Notes: generated by a model not told the origin, from the letters alone. A stretch of 64,000 nt of DNA from Ralstonia sp. NFACC01 (GCF_900115545.1 NZ_FOWV01000003.1:62001-126000); one strand, 5' to 3'; counted from the first letter of the stretch, positions 45,046 to 57,564 are shown. Made by a program: numbers and translations.

Positions 45046-45785
45046 ATGGCGGGCAGGCACACGCCCGCCGGCTGGTGGATCACCAAGTCGGCCGTTGCAT
45101 CCAGGGCGCTCGGTTCCGGATTCACGACAATCACCTTGGCACCGTGGTCCTGCGCCAACCCCGGCAACCCGGCCGCCGGATACACCATGCCGGATGTGCC
45201 GACCACCAGACAAAGGTCGCAGGTATTGGCGGCCTCTTCTGCGCGGTAGTTCGCTACCAGCGGCAGTGGCTCGCCAAACCACACCACGCCCGGGCGCAGC
45301 ATCGCGCCACACGCCGCACAACGCGGTGGGCGCCCCGGCTCGGCGGTGGCGATATCGCATTTGCCGCAGCCACCCAGCCACTTGTCAGCAAACAGGTTGC
45401 CGTGCAGCTCGATCACCCCTTCGCTGCCGGCGCGCTGATGCAAACCATCGACGTTCTGCGTGACGAGCGTCACCGTCTTGCGCTTGGCCAGCGCGGCAAT
45501 CGCAAGATGGGCGGGATTCGGCTGCGCCTGCTGCACGCGCTCGCGGCGCTCCTGATACCAGTCCCACACCATACGGGGGTGCTTGCGGTATGCAGCCTCG
45601 GTAGCCATGTCTTCAGGGTTGAAGCGCGACCACAGGCCGGTCAAGGCATCACGAAACGTGGGCACGCCAGATTCAGCCGAGACGCCAGCCCCCGTCAGCA
45701 CCATAACGTGCTGGGCGGCCTCGACCCATGCGTGGGCCTGGGCCAATGCAGCCGCATCGGATGTGGCCGTGGGTTCGACGCGCAT
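45036..45785 (-). CDS. NAD-dependent protein deacylase, sirtuin family
   Basis: 249 aa. It has LTGAGVSAESGVPTFRD (NAD site), TQNVDGLHQRAG, the catalytic His in IELHGN, and a zinc site formed by CGKC and CAAC. VGTSGMVYPAAGLP completes the Rossmann part. It removes acetyl or acyl groups from Lys and so may tune central-metabolism enzymes; relatives are CobB. The start overlaps the rlmB stop by one base (TAATG), so the two are translationally coupled. Confidence 0.93.
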   Translation of the reverse strand: MRVEPTATSDAAALAQAHAWVEAAQHVMVLTGAGVSAESGVPTFRDALTGLWSRFNPEDMATEAAYRKHPRMVWDWYQERRERVQQAQPNPAHLAIAALAKRKTVTLVTQNVDGLHQRAGSEGVIELHGNLFADKWLGGCGKCDIATAEPGRPPRCAACGAMLRPGVVWFGEPLPLVANYRAEEAANTCDLCLVVGTSGMVYPAAGLPGLAQDHGAKVIVVNPEPSALDATADLVIHQPAGVCLPAMLG

Positions 45786-46537
45786 TACTTCTTGGCAGGT
45801 GCCGCTGCCCGCTGGCGCACAGCTTCAAACAGGCACACGCCGCTGGCCACCGATACGTTCAGGCTTTCCACGCTGCCCGCCATGGGAATGCTGACCAGCG
45901 CGTCGCACGTTTCGCGCGTGAGGCGACGCATGCCCTCGCCTTCGGCGCCCATCACGATGGCAATGGGGCCTTTGAAGTCGGCTTGGTAGAGACCCTGTTC
46001 GGCTTCATCAGCCGTGCCGATCACCCATACGCCGCGCTCCTGCAACTCGCGCAGCGTGCGCGCCAGGTTGGTCACGGTGATGTACGGGACGGTTTCGGCC
46101 GCGCCGCTGGCCACCTTGGCGACCGTCGTGTTGATGCCAACGCTGCGGTCCTTCGGCGCAATCACGGCGTGCGCGCCAGCGGCATCGGCCACGCGCAGGC
46201 ACGCGCCCAGATTATGCGGATCGGTCACACCGTCGAGCACCAGCAGCAGCGGCGTGCCTTCAATGCCGTCGAGCAGTTCATCCAGATTGAGCGCCAGCGA
46301 AAGCGACTCTGCCTTGGCAACCACGCCCTGATGGCGATCGGTGCCGGCAATCCCGCGCAAGCGGTCGGCGTCAGCAGGAATGAGGCGCACGCCCGCTGCT
46401 TCCGCAGCTTTCAGGAAATCCTGCATGCGGCGGTCGCGGCGGTTGGCCTCGAAGTAGATTTCGTCGATCGACTTGGCGCCGTGGCGCAGTCGGGCGGTAA
46501 CGGCGTGAAAGCCGATGAGGAGCTTGGATTTAGACAT
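45785..46537 (-). CDS. rlmB: 23S rRNA (guanosine-2'-O-)-methyltransferase RlmB
   Basis: 250 aa. An N-terminal substrate-binding domain starts with [16 protein letters not shown]. The SpoU/TrmH knot follows, with [17 protein letters not shown] (motif 1), [21 protein letters not shown] (motif 2) and [24 protein letters not shown] (motif 3). It methylates G2251 of 23S rRNA. It lies 39 nt after rnr and is coupled to the sirtuin gene; rnr-rlmB is a widespread pair. Confidence 0.96.
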   Translation of the reverse strand: MSKSKLLIGFHAVTARLRHGAKSIDEIYFEANRRDRRMQDFLKAAEAAGVRLIPADADRLRGIAGTDRHQGVVAKAESLSLALNLDELLDGIEGTPLLLVLDGVTDPHNLGACLRVADAAGAHAVIAPKDRSVGINTTVAKVASGAAETVPYITVTNLARTLRELQERGVWVIGTADEAEQGLYQADFKGPIAIVMGAEGEGMRRLTRETCDALVSIPMAGSVESLNVSVASGVCLFEAVRQRAAAPAKK

Positions 46538-46576
46538 GGCGCGATTGTACCCGTCTGCCCACGCTCCCCGCCCGCT

Positions 46577-49171
46577 TTAACGCCCCTTGGTCTTGCGCGG
46601 GGCCTTGCCTGCTGCCTTGCGCGGCGCGGTGGTCTTGGCGCCGCCCCTGGGCTTCGTGCTGCGCGCCGGCTGCTTCTTGCGCGCTGGCTTGGCGTGGGCA
46701 TGCCCCGGGGGCAGTGCACGGCCACCCGGCTCGAACACCGGCTGCTCTTCGATGACGCGATCGAGCGTCTCGTCGAACGACTCCTCCGGTTTGGCCGTCC
46801 CGCCCAGCAATGCGGCCAACTGGCGCGGCTTCTTGCGGCCAACCGAGGGCGCCGGCGTTGCCCCGGCGGACTGACGCGCGGTCGCGGCTTCCGGCGCACC
46901 GGTCACCTTGGCCGGGCGCAGCGCCTTGGTTGAGGGCTCCTGGATCAGGCGGAAATCCATCTTCCGCGCATCCAGATCCACGCGCAGCAACTGCACTCGC
47001 ACGCGATCAGTCAACCGATAACGGATCCCCGTGCGCTCTCCGCGCAGTTCGTTGCGGGCTTCGTCGTATTGGAAGTAATCGCTGCCCAGCTCGGTCACGT
47101 GCACGAGGCCTTCCACGTACAGCTCGTCGAGCTGCACGAAGATACCGAACGAGGTGACGGCGCTGACGGTACCCGAGAACTCGTTGCCGAGCTTGTCGCG
47201 CATGAAGTAGCACTTGAGCCAGGCTTCGACGTCGCGCGAGGCTTCATCGGCGCGACGCTCGTTGGCCGAACAGTGCACGCCCAGTTCATTCCAGATCGCT
47301 TCCGCCTTGGCCTTGTTGACAACCGCTGCCGGCACGCCTTTCTCGGCTTCGGCTTGCAAACGACGCGCCTTGGGCGACAGCGCGCTATTCAACTGCACGC
47401 CTGGTGCCAGCGCCGGCACGTAACGCGTGCGGTGCAGGATCGCTTTGATGGAGCGATGCACCAGCAAGTCCGGGTAGCGGCGGATCGGGCTCGTGAAATG
47501 CGCATACGCCGGATACGCCAGGCCAAAGTGGCCGATGTTGTCCGGGCTGTAGACCGCCTGCTGCATCGAGCGCAGCAGCATGGTCTGCAGCATCGGTGCA
47601 TCAGGACGCGCGGCCACCTTCTCCATCAGTTCGGCGTAATCGGCCGCCTGCGGCTTGTCACCGCCGCCCAGCGTCAAGCCGCTGGTTTTCAGGAACGCAC
47701 GCAGCGCCTGCAGCTTTTCTTCGGTCGGGCCTGCGTGAACGCGGTACAGCGCCGGGTGCTTGTATTTCTCGAGCATCTCGGCCGCACAGACGTTGGCCGT
47801 CAGCATGCACTCCTCGATCAGCCGATGTGCGTCGTTGCGGGTGCGCGGCAGGATCTGCTCGATCTTGCCCTGCGCGTTGCAGACGATGTACGTCTCGGTG
47901 GTGTCGAAGTCGATCGCGCCACGCTCGCGGCGCGCCTTGAGCAGCGTCTGATACAGCTCGTACAGGTCTTGCAGATGCGGCACCAGCGGCGCCCGCTTGG
48001 CCGCTTCCGGGCCCTTCACGTTCGACAGAATCGCCCAGACCTCGTTGTAGGTCAGGCGCGCCTTCGAGTGCATCACCGCCGGATAGAACTGATAAGCCTT
48101 GATCTCACCCTTGGCAGTGATCACCGCATCGCAGACCATGCACAGGCGGTCCACTTCCGGGTTCAACGAGCACAAGCCGTTGGAGAGCTTCTCCGGCAGC
48201 ATCGGAATCACGCGGCGCGGGAAATAGACCGAAGTCGCGCGATCAATGGCGTCCGCATCCAGCGGATGCCCAGGCCGCACGTAATGCGACACGTCGGCAA
48301 TTGCCACAATCAGGCGCCAGCCCTTGCTGCGGCCGATCTTGACGGGCTCCGCGTAGACAGCGTCATCGAAGTCACGTGCGTCTTCGCCGTCGATGGTGAC
48401 GAGCGACACATCGCGCAAGTCGATGCGACCGGCCAGATCAGCATCGCGGACCACGTCGGGCAGCGCTTCCGCCTCGCGTTGCGTCGGCTCGGAAAACTCG
48501 TGCGGCACGCCGTACTTGCGCACGGCAATCTCGATCTCCATGCCAGGGTCGTCAATCTCACCCAGCACTTCGACCACGCGGCCAATCGGTTGTACGTAGC
48601 GGTCCGGATATTCCAGGATCTCAACGCTTACTACTTGGCCGACCTTGGCCTTGCCCTGCCCCTTCGGGGCGATCAGGATGTCGCGGCCGAGGCGCTTGTC
48701 TTCAGGCGCCACAACCAGCGTGCCGCTTTCGGACAGCAACCTGCCAATGACGCGCTTGTTGGCCCTTTGCAGGATCTCGACGATCTGCCCTTCCGAGCGC
48801 CCGCGGCGGTCGTAGCCGACGGCACGCACCAGGGCGCGGTCACCGTGCATGGCCTTCTGCATCTCGCGTTCGGGCAGGAAGATATCGGGCTCGCCGTCAT
48901 CGCGCACGAAGAAGCCGAAGCCGTCGCGATGGCCGATCACGCGGCCCTCGATAAAATTGGGCTGGTGCGCCAATTCGTAGCGCCCCTTGCGGTTGAGTTC
49001 GATCTGACCATCCCGCTCCATGGCGGTCAGACGCTTGATAAAGCCGTCATGCTCCTTGCGCGTGACCGACAGCGCCTTGGCAATGTCGGTGGCAGACAGC
49101 GGAGACCCCGACGTGCGCAGCACACCGAGGATTTCCTCGCGGCTCGGGATCGGATAAGTCGGTTGATTCAA
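46577..49171 (-). CDS. rnr: Ribonuclease R
   Basis: 864 aa. A winged-helix start, two cold-shock domains, the RNB exonuclease domain with DGEDARDFDDAVYAEP (metal-binding Asp residues), and an S1 domain (FSGTVSAVTSFGIFVQLDEL). A Lys/Arg/Pro-rich tail of about 90 residues follows, which should bind RNA or ribosomes. It degrades structured RNA 3' to 5'. The start is TTG at 49171 with AGAAG upstream; no ATG lies before the conserved PTYPIPSREEILGVL. It is divergent from the tRNA-Leu gene. Confidence 0.96.
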   Translation of the reverse strand: MNQPTYPIPSREEILGVLRTSGSPLSATDIAKALSVTRKEHDGFIKRLTAMERDGQIELNRKGRYELAHQPNFIEGRVIGHRDGFGFFVRDDGEPDIFLPEREMQKAMHGDRALVRAVGYDRRGRSEGQIVEILQRANKRVIGRLLSESGTLVVAPEDKRLGRDILIAPKGQGKAKVGQVVSVEILEYPDRYVQPIGRVVEVLGEIDDPGMEIEIAVRKYGVPHEFSEPTQREAEALPDVVRDADLAGRIDLRDVSLVTIDGEDARDFDDAVYAEPVKIGRSKGWRLIVAIADVSHYVRPGHPLDADAIDRATSVYFPRRVIPMLPEKLSNGLCSLNPEVDRLCMVCDAVITAKGEIKAYQFYPAVMHSKARLTYNEVWAILSNVKGPEAAKRAPLVPHLQDLYELYQTLLKARRERGAIDFDTTETYIVCNAQGKIEQILPRTRNDAHRLIEECMLTANVCAAEMLEKYKHPALYRVHAGPTEEKLQALRAFLKTSGLTLGGGDKPQAADYAELMEKVAARPDAPMLQTMLLRSMQQAVYSPDNIGHFGLAYPAYAHFTSPIRRYPDLLVHRSIKAILHRTRYVPALAPGVQLNSALSPKARRLQAEAEKGVPAAVVNKAKAEAIWNELGVHCSANERRADEASRDVEAWLKCYFMRDKLGNEFSGTVSAVTSFGIFVQLDELYVEGLVHVTELGSDYFQYDEARNELRGERTGIRYRLTDRVRVQLLRVDLDARKMDFRLIQEPSTKALRPAKVTGAPEAATARQSAGATPAPSVGRKKPRQLAALLGGTAKPEESFDETLDRVIEEQPVFEPGGRALPPGHAHAKPARKKQPARSTKPRGGAKTTAPRKAAGKAPRKTKGR

Positions 49172-49188
49172 TTTTTTCTTCTAGAGTG

Positions 49189-49217
49189 TTGACAGGATCG
49201 CAGGATCCCGTAATAAT
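49189..49217 (+). promoter_or_regulatory. Promoter of tRNA-Leu
   Basis: Perfect -35 TTGACA (49189-49194) and -10 TAATAAT (49211-49217), spacing 16-17. The transcript would start near 49223, about 20 nt before the tRNA. Confidence 0.8.
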
Positions 49218-49241
49218 TACAGCTTCGGTACACGCACACCT

Positions 49242-49326
<85 letters not shown>

Positions 49327-49335
49327 GAGTTTAGG

Positions 49336-49365
49336 AACGGCGCAACGCAAGTTGCGCCGTTTTTC
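49336..49365 (+). terminator. Terminator of tRNA-Leu
   Basis: 11-bp perfect stem AACGGCGCAAC / GTTGCGCCGTT with a GCAA loop, followed by TTTC. It starts 10 nt after the CCA end. Confidence 0.9.
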
Positions 49366-49697
49366 TTTTCCGCGGCCAGATTGCTGTTGCTTGGTTGCTG
49401 ATGCGACATTCCGCGAAGGGCGACGTGCATTGTGTCTTGGCTCTCGCGCCAGGGCCGAGGCCGGGGCTCCGGTCTCACCGCCCAAACGCTGGGTGGGCTC
49501 GAAGCCCGGCGCATCCATAAAGACACACCACGCTTCGATCAACCGCGCAGCTCGCATTGGCTAATTCCTGCAAAGCCAATCCGTACGCGGGTTTCGGGCC
49601 AATGTTGCAGCCCGTGACAGCAGGTTACCGAAGTGGCACGCACGACGCAAGCCGCACACGCCACTCCATTCACACCTCGACGCGATCGACCAACGCC
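49366..49697. other. 332-nt intergenic stretch after tRNA-Leu
   Basis: No gene is supported here. The open frames, including one that reads back through the tRNA, lack ribosome sites and good codon use. I see no direct repeat of the tRNA 3' end, so there is no sign of an integrated element. Confidence 0.55.
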
Positions 49698-50270
49698 TTA
49701 AACGCTCGGCACTTCACCGTTGCCGGCCGAACGTGACTTGCCGCGCTTGATCCACGCCGCCAAGTTATGCGGGCGCAGCGTATCGTATTCCTCGAATGGC
49801 TGATGGATCCAGGGGTTGGTCGGCAGGAACTGAACAGCATAGTCAGGCTTGATCTTCGAGCACCCCTTGTGCCACAGCACAGCGGTACGCACGTCGGTCA
49901 CGGCCGGATAGCGCTCTTTCAGGTGACGCCCAACGCGCTCCAGCGTGATGCCCGAATCCACCAGATCATCCACCAACAGCACGCGGCCCGACAACTCGCC
50001 GCGGGTCATCGTGATGTATTGCGCGATGTCGAGATCGCCCTGCTGCGTGCCAGCGGCTTCGCGATAGCTGCTGGTCGCTAGGATGGCCAACGGCAGATCG
50101 TAGATGCGCGAAAGCTGATCGCCAACACGCAAGCCGCCGCGCGCCAAGCACAGAATCTTGTCAAACTTCCAGCCCGACTCGTGCACGACGAGCGCCAAGC
50201 GCTCAATCAGGCCGTGGTAGTCATCCCACGACACCCACAGATGCGAGTCGTCGTTGATCGGCTGGTTCAT
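49698..50270 (-). CDS. Phosphoribosyltransferase (type I PRT fold)
   Basis: 190 aa from ATG 50270. The PRPP-binding loop is VLLVDDLVDSGITL, and KILCLARGGLRVGDQLS forms the first part of the fold. It resembles bacterial xanthine/hypoxanthine PRT-like proteins; the base used cannot be told from the sequence. ATG 50270 has GAGGT 5 nt upstream. It follows purA by 116 nt on the same strand, which suggests a purine-salvage role; hisZ-purA-PRT is a stable order in Burkholderiales. Confidence 0.9.
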   Translation of the reverse strand: MNQPINDDSHLWVSWDDYHGLIERLALVVHESGWKFDKILCLARGGLRVGDQLSRIYDLPLAILATSSYREAAGTQQGDLDIAQYITMTRGELSGRVLLVDDLVDSGITLERVGRHLKERYPAVTDVRTAVLWHKGCSKIKPDYAVQFLPTNPWIHQPFEEYDTLRPHNLAAWIKRGKSRSAGNGEVPSV

Positions 50271-50386
50271 GGTGTACCTCGTCGTATCGTGAATGCGGCG
50301 CGAGTGGCCGCTATCGTGTTCTATGAAAAACGGCGCTCCATGCAAATTCGCCCGGCGAATCACCGGGCGAATCTGCGAGCAGCGCA

Positions 50387-51745
<1,359 letters not shown>

Positions 51746-51755
51746 TTAAAAACGT

Positions 51756-51761
51756 ATTCTA
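51756..51761 (-). promoter_or_regulatory. Possible -10 box of purA
   Basis: TAGAAT on the minus strand (5 of 6 to consensus), 29 nt before the purA ATG. There is no recognisable -35, so this is tentative. Confidence 0.3.
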
Positions 51762-51822
51762 CCCTTGTTGCCAGGGCCTTCCCTGAAATTACCGGGTATT
51801 TACACAACGTTATGCAACAACC

Positions 51823-52986
51823 TCAGACCGAAGCGTTGCGGGGCTTGACGATCCAGCGACCGCCCTCTTCGACAAGTTGCCTGTCGTAGGCAAACTCCTC
51901 CAGATCTTCCGGGTGGCCCGGCAGCGACTGGATGACAATTTCGCCCGCGGCGCGCAGCGCGGCAATCGCTTCGCGCAGCTTGGCATCACCAGACCACGGC
52001 GCGTGGATGGCAGCGGCGCGCGCTTCCACCGGCGAAATGCCGGCGACCTCGCGCAGGTCCAGCGAAAAACCGGTCGCCGGGCGAGCACGGCCGAAAGCCT
52101 CTCCGACCTTGTCATACCGGCCGCCACGCGCCACGGCATTCGGCACACCGGCCACATAGGCAGTGAACATCACACCACTGTGGTAGTGGTAGCCGCGCAG
52201 GTCGGCCAAATCGATGTTGACGGTTGCACCGCCTGCGCGCTCGGCCAACGTAGCCAAATCGTCCAGCGCACGCCCGATGGCGGGCAGCGCGGGCAACTGC
52301 TTACGCGCACGGTCCAGCACATCGACACCGCCGTACAGTGCCGGCAACAGGTTGATGGCGTCGCGCTGTGTCGGCGGCAAGTCGCCCGTAATAGCACGCA
52401 AAGCGGGGACATCTTTGGCGGCGAGCGCCGTGAAGAGGTCATCCTGAATGCGGACGGCAACCGGCGATTGCTCCAGCAACGCCGCGACCACCCCAACGTG
52501 GCAAAGGTCCAGGCGCACATCCGCCAGACCAGCGGCCGACAGCGCGGCGAGCATTAACTCCTGAATTTCCAGATCGGCTTCCAGGCCGGCATGGCCATAG
52601 ATTTCGGCCCCAATCTGCAGCGGCTCACGCGTGACGTGAAATCCACTCGGGCGTGTATGCAATACCGATCCCGCATAGCATAGACGCGTCACGCCAGCAC
52701 GGTTCAGCAAGTGCGCATCGATACGAGCGACTTGCGGCGTGATGTCCGCGCGCAGACCGATGGTGCGGCCCGAAAGTTGGTCGACCAGCTTGAACGTCTT
52801 CAGGTCCAGATCGTGACCGGTGCCCGAGAGCAGCGACTCGATGTATTCCAGCATCGGGGGCATGACCAGTTCGTAGCCGTAAGTGCGGAACAGGTCGAGC
52901 ATGCGGCGGCGCAACTCTTCAATCTTGCGCGCCTCAGAAGGCAGCACATCAGCAATGGATTCAGGTAGCAGCCAATTGGTCGGCAT
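51823..52986 (-). CDS. hisZ: ATP phosphoribosyltransferase regulatory subunit HisZ
   Basis: 387 aa, a histidyl-tRNA-synthetase-like paralogue. [22 protein letters not shown] and [12 protein letters not shown] at the start and the class II motif 2 region ([12 protein letters not shown]) are seen. It lacks a tRNA anticodon-binding domain, as HisZ does. It pairs with the short HisG to start histidine synthesis and confers feedback control; hisG is not in the window. A true HisS is also present at 61010-62332. Confidence 0.95.
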   Translation of the reverse strand: MPTNWLLPESIADVLPSEARKIEELRRRMLDLFRTYGYELVMPPMLEYIESLLSGTGHDLDLKTFKLVDQLSGRTIGLRADITPQVARIDAHLLNRAGVTRLCYAGSVLHTRPSGFHVTREPLQIGAEIYGHAGLEADLEIQELMLAALSAAGLADVRLDLCHVGVVAALLEQSPVAVRIQDDLFTALAAKDVPALRAITGDLPPTQRDAINLLPALYGGVDVLDRARKQLPALPAIGRALDDLATLAERAGGATVNIDLADLRGYHYHSGVMFTAYVAGVPNAVARGGRYDKVGEAFGRARPATGFSLDLREVAGISPVEARAAAIHAPWSGDAKLREAIAALRAAGEIVIQSLPGHPEDLEEFAYDRQLVEEGGRWIVKPRNASV

Positions 52987-53044
52987 GGCGGTCTCGCTCG
53001 GGAGTCTTGGTACGGCAGAAATTCGTAAAAACGCAGGAAGTGGG

Positions 53045-53245
53045 CTAGCGATGCAACAACCGCAGAAGGATCAGCCCGATCGCCATCGACACCAGACCAA
53101 TCACGCGAAGCTTCTCGTCCGGCAGCTCGATCAAGGTCTGGAAGGCGCGTCGCCAAGCCCGCGGCGCCACGAACGGCAGGATGCCCTCGAATACGAGCAC
53201 CAGCGCGCACGCTGCCAGCAAAACGGTGGGGAGTGACTCTTCCAT
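53045..53245 (-). CDS. DUF2065 small membrane protein (YjeT-like)
   Basis: 66 aa from ATG 53245 with two hydrophobic helices (about 6-26 and 46-64) and the central stretch [27 protein letters not shown], the DUF2065 signature. Function is unknown; it is nearly always next to hflC in betaproteobacteria and in the same region in E. coli (yjeT). The frame opens at 53269, but ATG 53245 gives the usual N-terminus. It lies between the hflC terminator and hisZ. Confidence 0.88.
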   Translation of the reverse strand: MEESLPTVLLAACALVLVFEGILPFVAPRAWRRAFQTLIELPDEKLRVIGLVSMAIGLILLRLLHR

Positions 53246-53263
53246 GGGATGCGGTTGGCGAAC

Positions 53264-53290
53264 GAACAAAACCCCGGCAAGCCGGGGTTT
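53264..53290 (-). terminator. Terminator of hflC
   Basis: Minus strand AAACCCCGG (53282-53290) and CCGGGGTTT (53269-53277) pair over 9 bp with a 4-nt loop, followed by T-rich sequence. It lies 31 nt after the hflC stop and separates hflXKC from DUF2065. Confidence 0.82.
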
Positions 53291-53321
53291 GTCCGCCTCA
53301 AATGATCAGCGACGCATTGTA

Positions 53322-54236
53322 CTAGCGATGGCGCCCCGTCTGGGCAGCCGGCGCTGGCGTCGAGCTGCCGCCGTTCGGGCTGCGCATGTATTTGAAGAAA
53401 TCGCTGTTCGGCTGCAGCACCATCACGTCCTTCCGATCACGGAACGACGCGCGATACGCCTCCATCGAGCGCCAGAATGCGGCGAACTGCGGATCGCGGC
53501 CGAACGCATCGGCGTAAATGTCCGCGGCACGGGCATCGCCTTCACCTTTGATCTTCTGCGCATCGCGGTAGGCATCCGCCAGGACGACTTCGCGCTGACG
53601 ATCGGCATCGGCACGGATTTTTTCGCCCTCTGCAGCACCGGTCGAACGCAGCTCGTTGGCCACGCGCTTGCGCTCGGCTTCCATGCGGCGATAGACCGAT
53701 TCGGTCACACTAGCCAGCAAGTCCACCCGCTTCAGGCGTACATCGATAATGTCTACGCCGACAGACTTGCCGTACTCCTGCACGCCTTTGAGGATGCTCT
53801 GCATCACGGCTTCACGATCCGTCGAGACCACGTCAGAAACGGTGCGGCGCGCAAACTCATCGCGAGCGATGGAGTTGATCTTCTGCGTCATGCTGTCTTG
53901 CGCGAGGCGGTTATCGCCCTTGAAGCTCACGTAGAACAGACGCGGGTCAGATACACGCCACTTTACAAACCAGTCGACCAGCAAGTTCTTCTTCTCTGCT
54001 GTGATGAAGCGATCAGCGCCGGCCACATCGATGGTCTGCAGGCGCTTATCCATGAACACCACGTTCTGCAGCGGCGGCGGGAGCTTGAAGTGCAGGCCCG
54101 GTTCTTTGATGACCTGCTTGATCTCACCAAAGGCGAACACCACGGCGTACTGCCGCTGGTCCACCACGAACACCACCGACGAAAACACCGCCAGGGCAAT
54201 GACCAGCGCCACGAAGGCAGAAATCAGACGATTCAT
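53322..54236 (-). CDS. hflC: Protease modulator HflC
   Basis: 304 aa. An N-terminal membrane anchor (about 4-24, ISAFVALVIALAVFSSVVFVV) is followed by an SPFH/prohibitin domain with VDQRQYAVVFAFGEIKQV and a long coiled coil (about 190-250). HflC and HflK form a large ring in the periplasm around the FtsH protease and control its activity. It starts 12 nt after hflK. The Gly/Pro-rich end (SSTPAPAAQTGRHR) is variable. Confidence 0.96.
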   Translation of the reverse strand: MNRLISAFVALVIALAVFSSVVFVVDQRQYAVVFAFGEIKQVIKEPGLHFKLPPPLQNVVFMDKRLQTIDVAGADRFITAEKKNLLVDWFVKWRVSDPRLFYVSFKGDNRLAQDSMTQKINSIARDEFARRTVSDVVSTDREAVMQSILKGVQEYGKSVGVDIIDVRLKRVDLLASVTESVYRRMEAERKRVANELRSTGAAEGEKIRADADRQREVVLADAYRDAQKIKGEGDARAADIYADAFGRDPQFAAFWRSMEAYRASFRDRKDVMVLQPNSDFFKYMRSPNGGSSTPAPAAQTGRHR

Positions 54237-54248
54237 AGTGCCCTCCTG

Positions 54249-55625
54249 TTAGCGCGAATCGCGGTCACGGTTGCGCAGTGCTTCGCGCGAACGCGAGTCT
54301 GCGTCATTGGCCGGTGACGGATTGGAGGGAGTCGGCACGCCCTGCGCCGAACCGCTGTCCTGAGGCGACGCACCAGGCGCGACAGCGGGACGCGATGTAT
54401 CGCCCTGCGTCTGCGCGATCAGCTTGTCCAGCGGCAAATACAACAGGCTGCCGTTGCTCTGGTCGACCATCACCTTAGTTGAGTTGGCGTAAATGTCCTG
54501 CATGGTTTCCAGATAGATACGGTCGCGCGTGACCTGCGGCGCCTTCGCGTATTCACGCTGCACCGAGGCAAAGCGGGCCGCATCGCCTTCCGCACGTGCG
54601 ATGACTCGCGCCTTGTAGCCCTGCGCCTCTTCACCCAGACGTGCGGCCGTACCCTTGGCGCGCGGCACCACGTCGTTGGCATAAGCCTGGCCTTCGGAGA
54701 TAGCACGCTCGCGGTCCTGGCCCGCCTTGGTCACGTCGTCGAACGCGGCCTGGACCTGCTCGGGTGGCTGCACGCTCTGTACGTTGACGCTAAGGATTCG
54801 GATGCCGGTCTTATATGCCGACAAGATGCGTTGAATCGACTCGGCCAGGTTGCGGCCAACGGCATCGCGCCCTTCGTACAACACCGCGTCCATCTTGTTG
54901 CGGCCGACGATCTCGCGCACCGACGTCTCGGCCGCCTGCGTCACCAGTTCTTCATCGCCGCCGCGGTCCGTACGGTTGTAGAACAGGTAGTCGACCGGGT
55001 TGGCAATGTTGTATTGAACCGAGAACCGTACGTCGACGATGTTCTCGTCTTGTGTGAGCATCGACGAGTCTTTCAGGTTCGTGTCCTTGATCTGGGTAGT
55101 CCGACCGATTTCAAGCGTGCGCACACCCGACAGGTTCACGATCTCGTGCGATTCGATCGGATACGGCAGGCGCCAGTTGATACCCGGCGTTGCCAGATAC
55201 TTGAAGCGGCCGAACTGCAGGATCACGCCCGTCTGGCCTTCCTGCACGATGAAGAAGCCACTGGCCAGCCACAGGCCGACGAGCACCGCCAGCAGCACGC
55301 CGACGCCCAGGCCCGAACCACCGCGGCCGTTACCCGGACGCAGCGGCGTGGGGCCGTCGTTACCGTTACCGCTGTCCTTGCGACCGAACAGGTTGTTCAG
55401 ACGACGATTGAAGTCGCGCCACAACTCGTCGAGGTCCGGGGGGCCATCCTGGGGCGGTTTGCTTTGACGTTTCGGTTCGTCTTTGTCTTCGCGCTCGGCG
55501 TTGTTGTCATCGCCGCGACCCCAGCGCGGATCGTTCAGCGAAAGCAGCACACGCAAGCGGTGCCACAAACCTCGCGCGTGACGCGGCGAGGCCATGGAAG
55601 AAGACTGGGTCGAAATCTCGGGCAT
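54249..55625 (-). CDS. hflK: FtsH protease activity modulator HflK
   Basis: 458 aa from ATG 55625. A charged, Pro/Asn-rich cytosolic start (DDNNAEREDKDEPKRQ), the HflK N-terminal patch PPDLDELWRDFNRRLNNLFG, one membrane helix (about 110-130) and the SPFH domain (FFIVQEGQTGVILQFGRFKY). It works with HflC. An in-frame ATG at 55676 has GAGGG 8 nt upstream and lies 4 nt after the hflX stop. The 17 extra codons have low G/C at third positions, unlike the gene, so I favour 55625; 55676 remains possible. Confidence 0.94.
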   Translation of the reverse strand: MPEISTQSSSMASPRHARGLWHRLRVLLSLNDPRWGRGDDNNAEREDKDEPKRQSKPPQDGPPDLDELWRDFNRRLNNLFGRKDSGNGNDGPTPLRPGNGRGGSGLGVGVLLAVLVGLWLASGFFIVQEGQTGVILQFGRFKYLATPGINWRLPYPIESHEIVNLSGVRTLEIGRTTQIKDTNLKDSSMLTQDENIVDVRFSVQYNIANPVDYLFYNRTDRGGDEELVTQAAETSVREIVGRNKMDAVLYEGRDAVGRNLAESIQRILSAYKTGIRILSVNVQSVQPPEQVQAAFDDVTKAGQDRERAISEGQAYANDVVPRAKGTAARLGEEAQGYKARVIARAEGDAARFASVQREYAKAPQVTRDRIYLETMQDIYANSTKVMVDQSNGSLLYLPLDKLIAQTQGDTSRPAVAPGASPQDSGSAQGVPTPSNPSPANDADSRSREALRNRDRDSR

Positions 55626-55680
55626 GAGCGGTCGGGCTTGTCCTGATTGTCTGACTGCGAAGGAGTAACGGGGCATTCTA

Positions 55681-56934
<1,254 letters not shown>

Positions 56935-57007
56935 ACGGGAAATAGAGAAGGGAGAAACGGGGGTGGGTGCGTCCCGCCGCGCGGACGGCGGCGGGAGCGA
57001 GGCAGAA

Positions 57008-57247
57008 TCAGGCGTCAGGCGCTTCGTCCACGCGGAAATTCACGGCACGGGCCGGCACCACGGTGGAGATCGCATGCTTGTACACCATCTGCGTCACGGT
57101 GTTACGCAGGAGCACGACGTATTGGTCGAACGACTCGATGTTGCCTTGCAGCTTGATACCGTTGACGAGGTAGATCGACACCGGCACATGCTCCTTACGC
57201 AGCGCATTCAGAAACGGGTCTTGTAGCAATTGCCCTTTGTTGCTCAT
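57008..57247 (-). CDS. hfq: RNA chaperone Hfq
   Basis: 79 aa. Sm1 and Sm2 motifs are clear: [23 protein letters not shown] region and [12 protein letters not shown] (YKHAIST). Q8 and the KHAIS residues form the proximal RNA site. The short C-terminal end is normal for betaproteobacteria. Hfq pairs small RNAs with mRNAs. GGAG lies 6-9 nt before the ATG. The 297 nt between der and hfq hold no other gene; only a palindrome at the der end was noticed. Confidence 0.98.
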
Positions 57248-57540
57248 GGCACACTCCAGATTTATAGGTTTAGTGATGGGTTATGGGGCTAGGAAGCCCG
57301 GGTTCAAGCAGGCGACGCAAAAAAAGTTCGTCAAAAGAGTCGGCCAGACGCGTCCAAATGACGCCAATGGCGCCTGGGTTTGCAGACACCAAGCGCCATG
57401 TCTCGAGAATTTAGCCTTAGAAATCAGGGAAAGCAAACGGAAAACCGATGACCCCGCCATATGAAATGGCTCGGCCATTTTGGTGATCCCCCGTTCGAAT
57501 GCCCCCGCGTCACACGCCCCCGTTGTCGAGCACCGCCCAT

Positions 57541-57564
57541 ACGCTCAATCGTTCGATTGAGCGT
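57541..57564. repeat. Perfect palindrome over the der stop codon
   Basis: ACGCTCAATCG-TT-CGATTGAGCGT: 11-bp perfect arms with a 2-nt centre, overlapping the last four codons and stop of der. On the plus strand it is followed by ACGGGTTTTT, on the minus strand by no T-tract. It may be a hairpin at the end of der mRNA. Confidence 0.6.

Noticed and set aside
57261-57266. TATAAA as the -10 of hfq
   Set aside because: The transcript would begin inside the Shine-Dalgarno of hfq, which would remove it.
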